Positions 52,790 to 62,350 are shown, counted from the first letter of the stretch. The stretch is DNA of 64,000 bases from Jiella pelagia (GCF_026898155.1 NZ_CP114029.1:4444001-4508000); one strand, 5' to 3'. Program-made: numbers and translations. The notes: generated by a model not told the origin, from the letters alone.

Positions 52790-53358
52790 GCCAGCAGGCA
52801 TCAACAGAGACCAGCGCCCCGAATGGCACGGCGCCGCTCATCTATCCGGATGCTGAGATCCGGCGCATCCTCTCCGAGACGAAGACCATCGCCTTGGTCG
52901 GGGCGAGCGCCAAGGAGGTCCGCCCGTCCTTCTTCGTCCTGAAATATCTTCTGGCCAAGGGTTTCGACGTCATCCCGGTCAATCCGGGCCTTGCCGGCAA
53001 GGAGATCCTCGGCCGGACGGTCTATCCGGATCTCCAATCGATCCCCCAGCCGATCGACATGGTCGACATCTTCCGCGCCTCGAACGCCGTTCCCGGCATC
53101 GTCGAGGAGGCGCTTAGCCTCGATCCGCTCCCGAAGGTGATCTGGATGCAGCTCACCGTTCGCCACGACGAGGCGGCGGCACGAGCCGAGGCGGCCGGCC
53201 TGACCGTGATCATGGATCGCTGCCCGAAGATCGAATACGCTCGGCTCTGCGGCGAGATCGGCTGGAACGGCGTCAATTCGCGGGTGCTCTCGTCGAAGAA
53301 GCCGAAGCTCGGCAAGGGCTACCAGAGCTACGGGCTGAACCCGCGGCGAGCAGACTGA
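52786..53358 (+). CDS. CoA-binding domain protein (YccU-like)
   Basis: 190 residues, Rossmann-like CoA_binding_2 fold: TIALVGASAKEVRPSFFVLKYL, then FDVIPVNPG, GRTVYPDLQSIP, and WMQLTVRHDEAAARAEAAGL with MDRCPKIEY near the end. The last Cys-containing motif is typical of the family. Function unknown, probably binds CoA. ATG 52786 overlaps the hydratase stop by four bases, so the two are coupled. Confidence 0.9.
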   Translation: MSQQASTETSAPNGTAPLIYPDAEIRRILSETKTIALVGASAKEVRPSFFVLKYLLAKGFDVIPVNPGLAGKEILGRTVYPDLQSIPQPIDMVDIFRASNAVPGIVEEALSLDPLPKVIWMQLTVRHDEAAARAEAAGLTVIMDRCPKIEYARLCGEIGWNGVNSRVLSSKKPKLGKGYQSYGLNPRRAD

Positions 53359-53381
53359 ACCATTCAAGAGACGACAGCAAC

Positions 53382-54293
53382 ATGGCCGCCAAGGGCACCC
53401 ACGACTATGCGCCCGACAAGCGCAACGAAACGATCCTGATCGACGTCAACGGCACGCTGTTTCCGCGCGCCGAGGCGATGATCAGCGTTTTTGATTCCGG
53501 CTTCATGCTGGGCGACGGCGTCTGGGAGGGGCTGCGGGTCCACAAGGGCAGGATCGCCTTTCTGGATCGCCATCTCCAGAGGCTCTATCGGGGGGCGAAG
53601 GCGATCGATCTCGACATCGGGCTGACCCGGGAAGAGATGAGCGACCGTCTCCACGCCTGCCTTCAGGCGAACGGCATGGAGGAGGGGGCGCATATCCGCC
53701 TGATGGTGACGCGCGGCATCCGCTCGACCCCCTATCAGGACCCGCGCGTCGTCATCTCGCCGGCCACCGTGGTGATCGTGCCGGAATACAAGGAACCGCT
53801 GCCCGAAACCGTGGAGAAAGGCATCCGCCTCTTCACGGTGCATGTGCGCCGCGGCGATCCGGCGGTGCAGGACCCCAAGCTCAACTCCCATTCCAAGCTC
53901 AACTGCATCACCGCCTGCATCCAGGCGATCAAGGCCGGCTATGACGAGGCCCTGATGCTCGATCCGCACGGCTTCGTCGCCACCTGCAACTCCACGCACT
54001 TCTTCATCGTCCGGGACGGCGAGGTGTGGACCTCGACCGGCAAATACTGCCTCGACGGGATCACCCGGCAGGTGGTGATCGAGCTTTGCCGGGAGAACGG
54101 CATTCCGGTGTTCGAGAAGGACTTTTCCCTCACCGACGTCTATGGCGCCGAGGAGGCCTTCGTGACCGGCACGTTTGCCGGCGTCGTGCCGGCCCGCGAG
54201 GTCGATGGCCGCGTCCTTACCGAAGGGCGGGGCGAGACGACGGCGCGCCTCCAGGAGCTTTATCGCAAGAAGCTCGCCGAGGAATGCCGATGA
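53382..54293 (+). CDS. class IV aminotransferase (branched-chain/D-amino-acid type)
   Basis: 303 residues, PLP fold type IV. SVFDSGFMLGDGVWEGLRVH is the N-terminal domain mark (quoted by 20); PLP Lys in NSHSKLNCITACIQA (about 172); ATCNSTHFFIV and GAEEAFVTGTFAGVVP form the cofactor phosphate and substrate loops. The donor and acceptor are not decidable. It lies 23 bases after the CoA-binding gene and overlaps the sulfotransferase gene, so the four genes form one operon. Confidence 0.9.
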   Translation: MAAKGTHDYAPDKRNETILIDVNGTLFPRAEAMISVFDSGFMLGDGVWEGLRVHKGRIAFLDRHLQRLYRGAKAIDLDIGLTREEMSDRLHACLQANGMEEGAHIRLMVTRGIRSTPYQDPRVVISPATVVIVPEYKEPLPETVEKGIRLFTVHVRRGDPAVQDPKLNSHSKLNCITACIQAIKAGYDEALMLDPHGFVATCNSTHFFIVRDGEVWTSTGKYCLDGITRQVVIELCRENGIPVFEKDFSLTDVYGAEEAFVTGTFAGVVPAREVDGRVLTEGRGETTARLQELYRKKLAEECR

Positions 54294-55030
54294 CCATCCG
54301 GATCGCCATGTGGTCCGGTCCGCGCAACATTTCGACGGCGATGATGCGATCCTTCGGCGCCCGTCCGGACACGGCGGTATCGGACGAGCCATTCTTCGGC
54401 GCCTATCTGAAGCTGACCGGGGCGCCGCATCCGATGTCGGCGGAGACCATCGCCTCGATGGATTGCGACTTTGGCTCGGTGCTCGGCGCAGTGTCCGGCG
54501 AGGCGCCGGGCGGCGAGGCGATCTGGTATCAGAAGCACATGGCGCACCACATGGTCGGCGACGTCGGGATCGGCGACATGCCGGAACATCGCCACGCCTT
54601 TCTCATCCGCACGCCTGAGCGGGTCGCCGCGAGCTATGCGGCGAAGAACGAGCTGAGCCAGCCGGAGGTGCTGGGCTACGGTATCCTCCGCCGCTATTTC
54701 GAGGCGGAGGCCGAGCGCCTCGGCAAGGCGCCGGCGGTGATCGACGCCGACGACGTCCTGCAGGATCCGGCCGGCACCCTCGAAGCGCTCTGCTCGGCAC
54801 TCGGCATTCCCTGGTCCGAGGCGATGCTGTCCTGGAAGAAGGGGCCGCATCGCCAGGACGGCGTGTGGGGTGCGCACTGGTACCAGAGCGTCAACGCCTC
54901 GACCACCTTCGCGCCGCCGCCGAAGACGATGCCGACGCTGACGCCAGAGCATCAGGCGATCGCCGAGGCCTGCCGCGCTGATTACCAGAAGCTCCACCGG
55001 TACCGGCTGAGGAGGTCGGAGCACGGCTGA
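54290..55030 (+). CDS. sulfotransferase-family protein
   Basis: 246 residues. MWSGPRNISTAMMRSFGAR near the start fits the 5'-phosphosulfate loop of PAPS-dependent sulfotransferases, with AFLIRTPERVAASYAAK as the 3'-phosphate-binding region. Proteins of this kind are often annotated with, or fused to, branched-chain aminotransferases, matching its place here. ATG 54290 overlaps the preceding stop (ATGA) and has GAGGA 5 bases upstream; ATG 54284 is the alternative. The last codons lie inside a perfect 20-bp inverted repeat. Confidence 0.82.
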   Translation: MTIRIAMWSGPRNISTAMMRSFGARPDTAVSDEPFFGAYLKLTGAPHPMSAETIASMDCDFGSVLGAVSGEAPGGEAIWYQKHMAHHMVGDVGIGDMPEHRHAFLIRTPERVAASYAAKNELSQPEVLGYGILRRYFEAEAERLGKAPAVIDADDVLQDPAGTLEALCSALGIPWSEAMLSWKKGPHRQDGVWGAHWYQSVNASTTFAPPPKTMPTLTPEHQAIAEACRADYQKLHRYRLRRSEHG

Positions 55031-55050
55031 GCTCCGACCTCCTCAGCCGG
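55003..55050. terminator. perfect 20-bp inverted repeat between convergent genes
   Basis: Arms CCGGCTGAGGAGGTCGGAGC (55003-55022) and its exact complement (55031-55050) with an 8-base loop that holds the stop codon of the sulfotransferase gene. No T run on either side. It probably works as a transcript 3' barrier for both convergent genes; it also contains one intact GAGCTC (55029-55034). Confidence 0.6.
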
Positions 55051-55080
55051 GCTTAGAATGACGGCCGACAGCATAACCTC

Positions 55081-56235
55081 TCAGGCGGCGCGCCAGGCCC
55101 GCCCGCTGGTCGCAGCCTCAGCGTCGATCTCCACGCGGTTGCGGCCGCTTCGTTTCGCCCGGTAGAGAGCCTGATCGGCCGCGGCGATCGTCTGATCGGC
55201 CGATCTGTCGGGCGAGAATGCGGCAACGCCGAAACTCGCGGTCAGGCGATGGCCGGGGTCGATCTTCAGGTGGCCGATCGCTTCGAACTTGCGCCGGATC
55301 GACTCCCCCACCGCCACGGCCTCCAGGAGGCTTGCGCCCGGCAGGGGAAGGGCGAATTCCTCGCCGCCCAGTCGCGCGGCCGAGCCGTTCGTTTCCCGCA
55401 AGAGCGAGGCGAAGGCGCAGATGACGTCGTCGCCCACGAGATGGCCGTAGCTGTCGTTGATCCGCTTGAAGTTATCGAGGTCGCACAGGACCACCGCACC
55501 GCCCGCGCGGCGGGTATCCTCGGCGACCTGCTCGAAGGCCCGTCGGTTGAGGAGGTCCGTCAGGCTGTCACGCTCGGACTTCGTGCGATATTCGGTGAGG
55601 ACGTTGGCGACAATCTTTGCGACGACCAGAAGAACGGTAGCCGGTGCCAGAAAGGCGCTGATTGTCAGGAGAACGCTGGCAATTTCCGAGCGGTCGAGCC
55701 CATAGGGCGAGGGTACACCGTCGCTCATGCTCGGATAGATCGGAAGCCGCAACAGGAAGATCATGCCAAGGCCGCAAACGGCGAAGAAGAGCGCGACGTC
55801 GATGACATCCTTGCGTTCCACCCGGCCGAGGCAGAACAGGATGTCGGCCAGGGCCAGGGCGGCGGCGGCCTTGAATGGCAGGGTCTGGTAGACGCCGCTC
55901 ATTCCCATCCCCGACAGGACGAGTGAAATCGCCACCAGCGCCGCGATGAGCGCAACGAAGGCGCCGCTCGACGGGCTGCGCCCCGACAACAGCCGAACAG
56001 CCTGGCTCGCGCAAAGATAGGTGAAGGGCATGAGGATCGACTCGCCGATCGTCTGAACGACGGGGTCGACACCAGGCGACAGGACGATGATCTCAAAGCC
56101 GGCGCATAAGAGCGCGGCGGAGAGCCAGAGCAACTGCCCGTGGCTGCGCAAGGCGACGTAGATCAACGCGCAGAGGACGGCCAGCCCAAGAGTCAGCGCG
56201 AATGCCGCCGAATATATGCTGATCGACTCGCCCAC
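55081..56235 (-). CDS. membrane-bound diguanylate cyclase (GGDEF domain)
   Basis: 384 residues. The N-terminal half holds six to seven hydrophobic spans with no recognised ligand domain. The GGDEF domain (about 220-370) starts DSLTDLLNRRAFEQV; the active site is RLGGEEFALPL (GGEEF, a working variant), with CDLDNFKRINDSYGHLVGDD before it for metal binding. The RxxD inhibitory site is not evident. It makes the c-di-GMP that PilZ proteins read; no phosphodiesterase is nearby. Confidence 0.92.
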   Translation of the reverse strand: MGESISIYSAAFALTLGLAVLCALIYVALRSHGQLLWLSAALLCAGFEIIVLSPGVDPVVQTIGESILMPFTYLCASQAVRLLSGRSPSSGAFVALIAALVAISLVLSGMGMSGVYQTLPFKAAAALALADILFCLGRVERKDVIDVALFFAVCGLGMIFLLRLPIYPSMSDGVPSPYGLDRSEIASVLLTISAFLAPATVLLVVAKIVANVLTEYRTKSERDSLTDLLNRRAFEQVAEDTRRAGGAVVLCDLDNFKRINDSYGHLVGDDVICAFASLLRETNGSAARLGGEEFALPLPGASLLEAVAVGESIRRKFEAIGHLKIDPGHRLTASFGVAAFSPDRSADQTIAAADQALYRAKRSGRNRVEIDAEAATSGRAWRAA

Positions 56236-56478
56236 CTGCCATCCTCGTCGAAACCGTAGCCGGCTCGTTATCCTTTCGTCTTAACACGGCCTTGTTAAAC
56301 AGCACTTACCCTTTTGCTAGCTGCCGGCTCGTGGCAGCAAAGGTGGTGATGCGACCGTGCACTGAAACGTGGAGCCCGATGAGCGGTCACCGGCCGGAAT
56401 GAACTGGATGGTCCCTTTGCTCGCGATGCGGTGAGACCGGAGCCCGGCTTGTCTTCGGCCCCGGCCTCGAAGCCATGA

Positions 56479-57057
56479 TTACTTCATGTCCTTGACCATC
56501 GACAGGTGCTTCTCGAGCGTCGGCAACGTGTTTGCCGCGAAGATCCTGATCGGCCCCTCTTCGCCGTTCTGCGAATAGGCTGTGAACAGCGCTACCGCCT
56601 CCTCATGGGCCTGACGCTGTATGGTGACATACATCGCGTCGAACTCGCTGTCGTCGGCCGCCGACAGCTGGTTCAGCAGCTCCTGATGCCTGGCGTCGAG
56701 CCCGGTCGGTACAGCAAGCCCGGTTTCGGATTCCTGCACCGCCTGCTTCATCTTCATGGCGGCGGTTGAATGGTCGTCCGCCATCGTCTGCGCGAAGCCG
56801 CGAACATCTTCGTCCTGCGACTTGGTCAGAGCGAGATTGCTCGTCTCGATCTCGAAGCTGTTGCTGACGGCCGCCATCGGAACGAAGTTCTCGGCCGTCT
56901 TGACGTTCTGGGGCGCGGGCATCGGCGCCTTGTCGGTGTCCATGGCGTTGGTGCCGATGGCCTGGCCGCTCGAGCCTTCGTTGGAGCTTTGGGCGAGGCT
57001 GGGAGCGGACGCCGAAAGAAGGAGAGCGGTTGCGACGGTAAGGACCTTGCGCTGCAT
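56479..57057 (-). CDS. DUF4142 exported protein
   Basis: 192 residues with signal peptide (MQRKVLTVATALLLSASAPSLAQ). The mature chain after a short linker is a ferritin-like helical bundle of the DUF4142 type: FVPMAAVSNSFEIETSNLAL, then QTMADDHSTAAMKMKQAV and LSAADDSEFDAMYV, with the EHxxH-like positions replaced by family residues. Often found in stress-related contexts; function unknown. The gene is single. Confidence 0.85.
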   Translation of the reverse strand: MQRKVLTVATALLLSASAPSLAQSSNEGSSGQAIGTNAMDTDKAPMPAPQNVKTAENFVPMAAVSNSFEIETSNLALTKSQDEDVRGFAQTMADDHSTAAMKMKQAVQESETGLAVPTGLDARHQELLNQLSAADDSEFDAMYVTIQRQAHEEAVALFTAYSQNGEEGPIRIFAANTLPTLEKHLSMVKDMK

Positions 57058-57299
57058 GCAGTTTCTCCGTGTGTGGCAGTGGCCGGACGATGTTCGCCCG
57101 GCTTTCCATCATCAAGAGAGAATTTGCATTTCTGGTTCCGGTGCGCATGCTTGGCTGTCACCAAGGAATGAGTGCCGGACATTGCAGATGCAGGCTTTGG
57201 CGCGGGGGATTCTCTCCCGTTGGTTCGCTCAAGACGCATAACAGGCGCGGAGCGGCTCAACCGTTCCGCGCCTCAATCATCTCGGCCTTGGGCTGCCGT

Positions 57300-58977
57300 C
57301 TACTGCTGGCCGTTCGGTTCGCTCGCGCCGGTCTCGATGGTTCCTTGCGGCAGGGTCGCCGGCGCGATTTCCGTCTGCGAGGGTTCCGGCGACCCGCCGC
57401 TGGACGGTGCCGTCGATTGTTGTCCCGTCAGCTGCTCGTCCGTCGATGAGCCGCCGTCGGTGCCGGAAGTGACGCCCCCAGGGGTTGCAACGCCATTTGC
57501 CCGAGCGGGCGCAGCCGCCTGTGCAGAGTCCTGAGAGTCGGGGTTCTCGGAAGCTGCGGGCTGAGCGGCCTGCTGCGCCGAGGCGCCCTGAAGCTGCTGG
57601 CCGTCGGTTCCCATCGGCTGGGATGAGATGTTCCCGTCAGCGGCCGCCACGCGCCAGACCGTATTGCCTGCGTCGTCCGCAACGAGCAGCGCGCCGGTTC
57701 CGTCGATGCCGACGCCAACGGGGCGCCCATGTGCCTCGTCCCCGTCGATGAAGCCGGTGACGACGTCCTGTGTCTTACCCGACGGCTTGCCGTTCTCGAA
57801 CGGGACATAGACGACCCTGTAGCCGTTGAAGAAGTCGCGGTTCCAGCTGCCGTGTTCGCCGATGAAGGCGCCATGGGCGAACTGATCGGGCAGCGCCGAG
57901 CCATAGGAGAAAGCGAGACCCAAAGCGGCGACGTGGCTGGACAGGGCGTAGTCCGGCGAGATCGCCTTCTCCACCATGTCCGGCCGCGGCGGGTGGACCC
58001 GTGGGTCAACGTGTTCGCCGTAGTAGCTCCATGGCCAGCCGTAGAAGGCGCCCTCCTTGACCGACGTCATGTAGTCGGGAACGAGGTTCGGCCCGAGTTC
58101 GTCGCGCTCGTTGACGACCGTGTAGAGCCTCGCCGGTCTCGGGATGGAACGTCAGGCCGTTCGGGTTGCGTAGCCCCGAGGCGAAGACGCGCGATGCCCC
58201 CGTCTGCCTGTCGACCTGCCAGATTGCGGCCCGACCCTTTTCGGCCTCGAGGCCATTCTCGACGATGTTCGAGTTCGAGCCGACGGAGGCATAGAGAAAC
58301 CGGCCGTCCGGGCTGAGCGCCAGATCCTTGGTCCAGTGATGGTTGATGGGTCCGCCAGGCAGGGGCGTCAGCACCCGGGGATCGGCGGTGATCTCGGTCT
58401 GTCCGAGCTGGTAGGGATAAGCGAGGATCGCATCGGTCGCGGCGACGTAGAGCGTGTCGTCGGCGAAGGCGACGCCGAAAGGCGAGTCGAGGTTGGTCAG
58501 AAGGTCATGGCGTTCGTCGACCGCGCCGTCGCGGTCGGCGTCGCGCAGCAACGTGATGATGTTGCTCGGCTTCTGCTCGCCGCCGCCGCCATGGGCCATC
58601 GACATGATCCAGCCGCGGATGATGTCCTTCGGCCGGTTCGGTGGCTCGCCGGCGGGGCCGCGAGACTGGACGACGAGGACGTCGCCGTTGGGCAGCGTGT
58701 GCACCGTCCGCGGATTGGCGAGGTCGGTGGCATAGGCGGTGATCGTCAGGCCCTCGGGCACCGTCGGCGTCTGGCCGTCCTGCCAGCCGATCACCTCGGC
58801 GACCTTCAGGCTCGGCAACAGCGATTGCGCTGGTTCGGGAAGAAAGGGGTCCGGGCCGATCTGGGAGGAAATGTCGAAGTCCGAGCCGCTATCCTGGGCG
58901 AGGGCGGGAGCAGCGCCCACTGCAAGGCAGGTGGCGGCGAGCAGCGATGCGCGGAGGAGATTTTGGCGATCATGCAT
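57300..58977 (-). CDS. sorbosone/glucose dehydrogenase-like periplasmic protein with long tail (frameshifted at 58125-58131)
   Basis: 558 residues after correction. Signal peptide to AALA-type site (PALAQ), then a six-bladed beta-propeller of the PQQ sugar dehydrogenase class: [54 protein letters not shown]. The frame changes at GAGGCTC (coding strand); GAGCTC gives [17 protein letters not shown], the conserved catalytic region with WSYYGEH after it. The final 100 residues are Gln/Ser/Ala/Pro-rich and not part of the propeller. PQQ use is family knowledge, not proved. It overlaps the DUF2231 gene by 8 bases. Confidence 0.88.
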
Positions 58978-59425
58978 GATGGTAGGCTCCAGCGACGGGC
59001 CGGTTCGTCGCGGCGCGGCCGATGACGGCCGCCACGAGAACGAGGACGAATGTCAGGGCGGACAGCGCCAGGCCCCACGGGACGACGGCGGTCCAGCCGT
59101 CACCGGCATGGACGAGGCTGTTGACGAAAGCGACGACGAGGATGATGACGCCGAGGACGACATAGCCCCAGCCGGGCGACGCGGCGCGAACCGACTTGCT
59201 CGCAAGCAGCTCGATGACACCGACGACGAGCGCCAGCCCGCCGATCACTTCTCCGGCGAACAGCAGCCAGGACGAGAAGTTCTGCCACATCAGGGTGGCG
59301 GTTTGCCAATAGGCGAGGTCGGTCAGGAGCGCCAGGGTGAAACAGACGGCCGGAAAGGGTATGAGGAAATTGGCGATCGGGCGGCGCGGCACCACCGGCG
59401 CGTGATTGCGATGTTCAGGGTCCAT
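58970..59425 (-). CDS. DUF2231 membrane protein
   Basis: 151 residues, four predicted membrane spans, with HAPVVPRRPIANFLIPFPAVCF at the start and an ALLTDLAYW turn typical of DUF2231. Function unknown; in proteobacteria it is often next to a sorbosone-type dehydrogenase, with which it overlaps here by 8 bases, so the two are co-transcribed and may share an electron path. Confidence 0.85.
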   Translation of the reverse strand: MDPEHRNHAPVVPRRPIANFLIPFPAVCFTLALLTDLAYWQTATLMWQNFSSWLLFAGEVIGGLALVVGVIELLASKSVRAASPGWGYVVLGVIILVVAFVNSLVHAGDGWTAVVPWGLALSALTFVLVLVAAVIGRAATNRPVAGAYHHA

Positions 59426-59739
59426 GTAAACTTCTCGAATGCATCCAACGTGTTGGTCGTGTCCCCCTAACGAGGCGGCGGCGTTATGGTTCGCCGTCGC
59501 TTTGCCGCCTCACGGCTCTCGGCGGCTCGCACGCCGCGTCTGGCCGCCCGCCTGGTTCGGCGGCAGCCCGGCCCGATTGGCGGGACCTCCCGGGCTGCCG
59601 GGTGAGGACGTGCCCGATAGGCGAAGGCGCAAGCGCAGACGCCGAAGGCGCCTTGCGGCTTCGTTTGGGGGAAGTCTCGGAAGGGACGAGCCGCAGTAGC
59701 AGCGGCGCGTCTCGCTTCTGGTCGGCCTGTTCGCGGAGG
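59426..59739. other. gap between DUF2231 and oxidoreductase genes, with inverted repeat
   Basis: No conserved frame; very GC-rich. Contains an 11-bp perfect inverted repeat CGGCAGCCCGG / CCGGGCTGCCG (59561-59571 and 59590-59600) with an 18-base loop, 140 bases past the end of the oxidoreductase gene; possibly a weak 3' structure. Confidence 0.4.
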
Positions 59740-60843
59740 CTATTCCATCGGCAGTTCGATGCCGACGAGATCCGGGCTCTTGGCCAGCGAAAGCTCGCGC
59801 TTCTGGTCTGGGCCGATGCGACGCAGGCGTGAGCGGGGCGGCAATTTCTGCACCTGGCCGGTCTCGATCGCACGCTCGATGGCGGCAAGGACAATCATGT
59901 CGAGTACACCTTCTTCACCGTCGGGCTCGGGATCGCGGCCGTCGAGGATGCAAGCGGAGAAATACTCCGTCTCGCCGCCGAACTGATCGACCTCCGGCGC
60001 CTCGTGGGTGCTGGTTTCGCCATTCTTGGTGAGCTCGTAGGTGATCTTCGTGCCGTCGCCGAAGCCGAAGGCTGGCGAGGCGCTCATCGCCCCTTGGGTG
60101 CCGACGAGGTAGAACTGGTCGACGCCCTCGGAGGAATAGGAAAGGGTGAAGCTTGCCTGCCGCCCCTCGGTGAATTTCAGCATGACCGACACGGTGTCGT
60201 CGCAGCCGAGGTCGCGCTCGGTCTTCGAGGCGAAGGCCATCACCTCGGTCGGCTCGGCCTCGAAGAGGTTGCGCACGGCGTTGATCGGATAGGTGCCCAT
60301 GTCCGAAACTGGCCCCGCCCAGTAGCCGCTGGTCGCGCGGTGGTTGGTCGCCTTGACGGTCTGCGAGAAGGTCGAGGTGAAGTAGCGGGGCTTGCCGATC
60401 TCGCCCTTGCGGACGCCTTCGACCATGGCGATCGTGCCCGGCTCGCAGTGCAGGCGATAGGCGATCATCAGCTTGGCGCCGGACGCCTTCGCCGCCGCCT
60501 CGATCGCTTCGGCGTCTTCGAGGCTGGATTCCATCGGCTTTTCGAGGAGAACGTGGATGCCGGCCTTCAGCGCCGGCTCGGCGAATTCGCGGTGACGGAA
60601 GTTCGGTGTCGCGACATAGACGGCGTCGACCGTCCCGCTCGCCAGCATCTTGGCGTATTCGTCGTAGCCATAGACGTCGAGCCCGTAGCGGCGGGCGAGT
60701 TCGGCGCCCTTTTCCTTGTCGCCGGTGACGATGGCGGTCATCAGCGAGTTCGACGTCTGACCGACGCCCGGCATGAAGGCGGCCTGGGAGATCCAGCCGC
60801 CACCGACGACGGCATAGCGAATTTTTCCTTCGAGGCTCGGCAT
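59740..60843 (-). CDS. Gfo/Idh/MocA-family oxidoreductase
   Basis: 367 residues. The N-terminal Rossmann part starts MPSLEGKIRYAVVGGGWISQ with a GxGxxx motif (VVGGGWISQA), then EKPMESSLEDAEAIEAAA with the EKP motif; the second domain includes SDMGTYPINAVRNLFEAEPTE (quoted in part). NAD(P)-dependent sugar or cyclitol dehydrogenase by family; substrate unknown. ATG 60843 has AGGAG 7 bases upstream. The GAGGCTC at its start codon region is in frame. It contains one intact GAGCTC (60031-60036). Confidence 0.9.
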   Translation of the reverse strand: MPSLEGKIRYAVVGGGWISQAAFMPGVGQTSNSLMTAIVTGDKEKGAELARRYGLDVYGYDEYAKMLASGTVDAVYVATPNFRHREFAEPALKAGIHVLLEKPMESSLEDAEAIEAAAKASGAKLMIAYRLHCEPGTIAMVEGVRKGEIGKPRYFTSTFSQTVKATNHRATSGYWAGPVSDMGTYPINAVRNLFEAEPTEVMAFASKTERDLGCDDTVSVMLKFTEGRQASFTLSYSSEGVDQFYLVGTQGAMSASPAFGFGDGTKITYELTKNGETSTHEAPEVDQFGGETEYFSACILDGRDPEPDGEEGVLDMIVLAAIERAIETGQVQKLPPRSRLRRIGPDQKRELSLAKSPDLVGIELPME

Positions 60844-61018
60844 GGCGGCGCTCCTGCTTGGATGGAAGGATGATGGCGGGCGAATTTGCTCCGCTCCGGC
60901 CGAAAAACGGGTTGTCGCCCACTCGTCGGGCGATCGGCTCACATGATAAGGCGGGCGGGAGACGCGAAAAGCCGGCAGACCGAAGAAATCGCAGAGGCCG
61001 GCATTAGGGAGAGAGACG

Positions 61019-62296
61019 ATGACCGAACCGAAATTCGAGACGCTGGCGATCCATGCGGGCGCCCAGCCCGATCCCGCAACGGGGGCGCGGGCGACGCCGA
61101 TCTACCAGACGACGTCCTTCGTCTTCGACGACGTCGACCATGCCGCCTCGCTGTTCGGCCTCCAGCAGTTCGGCAACATCTATACCCGCATCATGAATCC
61201 CACCCAGGCGGTGCTGGAGGAGCGGGTGGCGGCCCTCGAAGGCGGCACCGCGGCGCTCGCCGTCGCCTCGGGCCATGCGGCGCAGCTGCTGGTCTTCCAG
61301 GCACTGATGCAGCCAGGCGACGAGTTCGTCGCCTCCCGCAAGCTCTATGGCGGCTCGATCAACCAGTTCGGTCACGCCTTCAAGTCCTTCGACTGGCGGG
61401 TGAAATGGGCCGACCCCTTCGATCCGGCGAGCTTCGAGGCGCAGATCACCGAGAAGACCAAGGCGATCTTCATCGAATCGATCGCCAATCCCGGCGGCGT
61501 CGTCCTCGACATCGCGGCGATTGCCGAAGTGGCGCGGCGCCACAAGCTGCCGCTGATCGTCGACAACACCATGGCGACGCCGTATCTCTGCAAGCCCCTC
61601 GATCATGGCGCCGACATCGTCGTCCACTCGCTGACCAAGTTCATGGGCGGCCATGGCAATTCGATGGGCGGCGTCATCGTCGACGGCGGCAAGTTCGACT
61701 GGTCGGCCGACGACCGCTATCCGATGCTGTCGCAGCCGCGGCCGGAATATAACGGCATCGTCCTGCACGAGACCTTCGGCAATTTCGGCTTCGCCATCGC
61801 CTGTCGCGTGCTCGGCCTGCGCGATCTCGGGCCTGCGATCTCGCCCTTCAACGCCTTCATGATCCTCACCGGCATCGAGACGCTGCCACTCAGGATGCAG
61901 CGCCATTGCGACAACGCCCGGCAGGTTGCCGAGCATCTGCGGGGCCATGAGAAGGTCTCGTGGGTCTCCTATGCCGGCCTGCCGGAAGACCCGGGCCATG
62001 CGATGATGCAGAAGTACTGCCCGAAGGGCGCTGGCGCCGTCTTCACCTTCGGCCTGAAGGGCGGCTTCGATGCCGGCGTCACCTTCGTCGAGGCGTTGGA
62101 GCTGTTCTCCCACCTCGCCAATATCGGCGACACCCGCTCGCTGGTGATCCACCCGGCTTCGACCACCCACCGCCAGCTCTCCGACGAGCAGAAGACCGCG
62201 GCCGGCGCCGGACCGGACGTCGTGCGCCTGTCGATCGGCATCGAGGACGCCTCGGACATCATCGCCGACCTTGACCAGGCACTCGCCAAGGTCTGA
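61019..62296 (+). CDS. metY: O-acetylhomoserine sulfhydrylase (aminocarboxypropyltransferase)
   Basis: 425 residues, PLP-dependent Cys/Met metabolism family. LAIHAGAQPDPATGARATPIYQTTSF starts it (quoted by ATPIYQTTSF), with YTRIMNPT, the PLP Lys in DIVVHSLTKFMGGHGNSMGG (about 207) and the STTHRQL near the end, which place it in the MetY/MET17 group rather than MetB or MetZ. Forms homocysteine from O-acetylhomoserine and sulfide. AGGGAGAGAGAC precedes ATG 61019. I looked for a SAM-II riboswitch in the 175-base leader and found none. Confidence 0.93.
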   Translation: MTEPKFETLAIHAGAQPDPATGARATPIYQTTSFVFDDVDHAASLFGLQQFGNIYTRIMNPTQAVLEERVAALEGGTAALAVASGHAAQLLVFQALMQPGDEFVASRKLYGGSINQFGHAFKSFDWRVKWADPFDPASFEAQITEKTKAIFIESIANPGGVVLDIAAIAEVARRHKLPLIVDNTMATPYLCKPLDHGADIVVHSLTKFMGGHGNSMGGVIVDGGKFDWSADDRYPMLSQPRPEYNGIVLHETFGNFGFAIACRVLGLRDLGPAISPFNAFMILTGIETLPLRMQRHCDNARQVAEHLRGHEKVSWVSYAGLPEDPGHAMMQKYCPKGAGAVFTFGLKGGFDAGVTFVEALELFSHLANIGDTRSLVIHPASTTHRQLSDEQKTAAGAGPDVVRLSIGIEDASDIIADLDQALAKV

Positions 62297-62316
62297 TCGG
62301 CCAAGGCCTGATGGAC

Positions 62317-62350
62317 AAAGGGGCCGGGCCGTCAGCTCGGCCCTTTCTCC
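62317..62350 (+). terminator. probable terminator of metY
   Basis: Imperfect stem AAAGGGGCCG / CGGCCCTTT (one bulged G) followed by TTTCTCC, 21 bases after the metY stop. Short T run, so only probable. Confidence 0.5.

Noticed and set aside
52786-55030. Complete biosynthetic cluster for a sulfated product
   Set aside because: Only an aminotransferase and a sulfotransferase are specific; no scaffold-forming enzyme or exporter is present, so no product can be claimed.
56278-56300. CtrA box upstream of the diguanylate cyclase (TTAA...TTAA)
   Set aside because: The spacing between the half sites is ten bases, not seven.
60844-61018. SAM-II riboswitch upstream of metY
   Set aside because: Searched by eye for the conserved pseudoknot segments before this sulfur gene; none is present in the 175-base leader.
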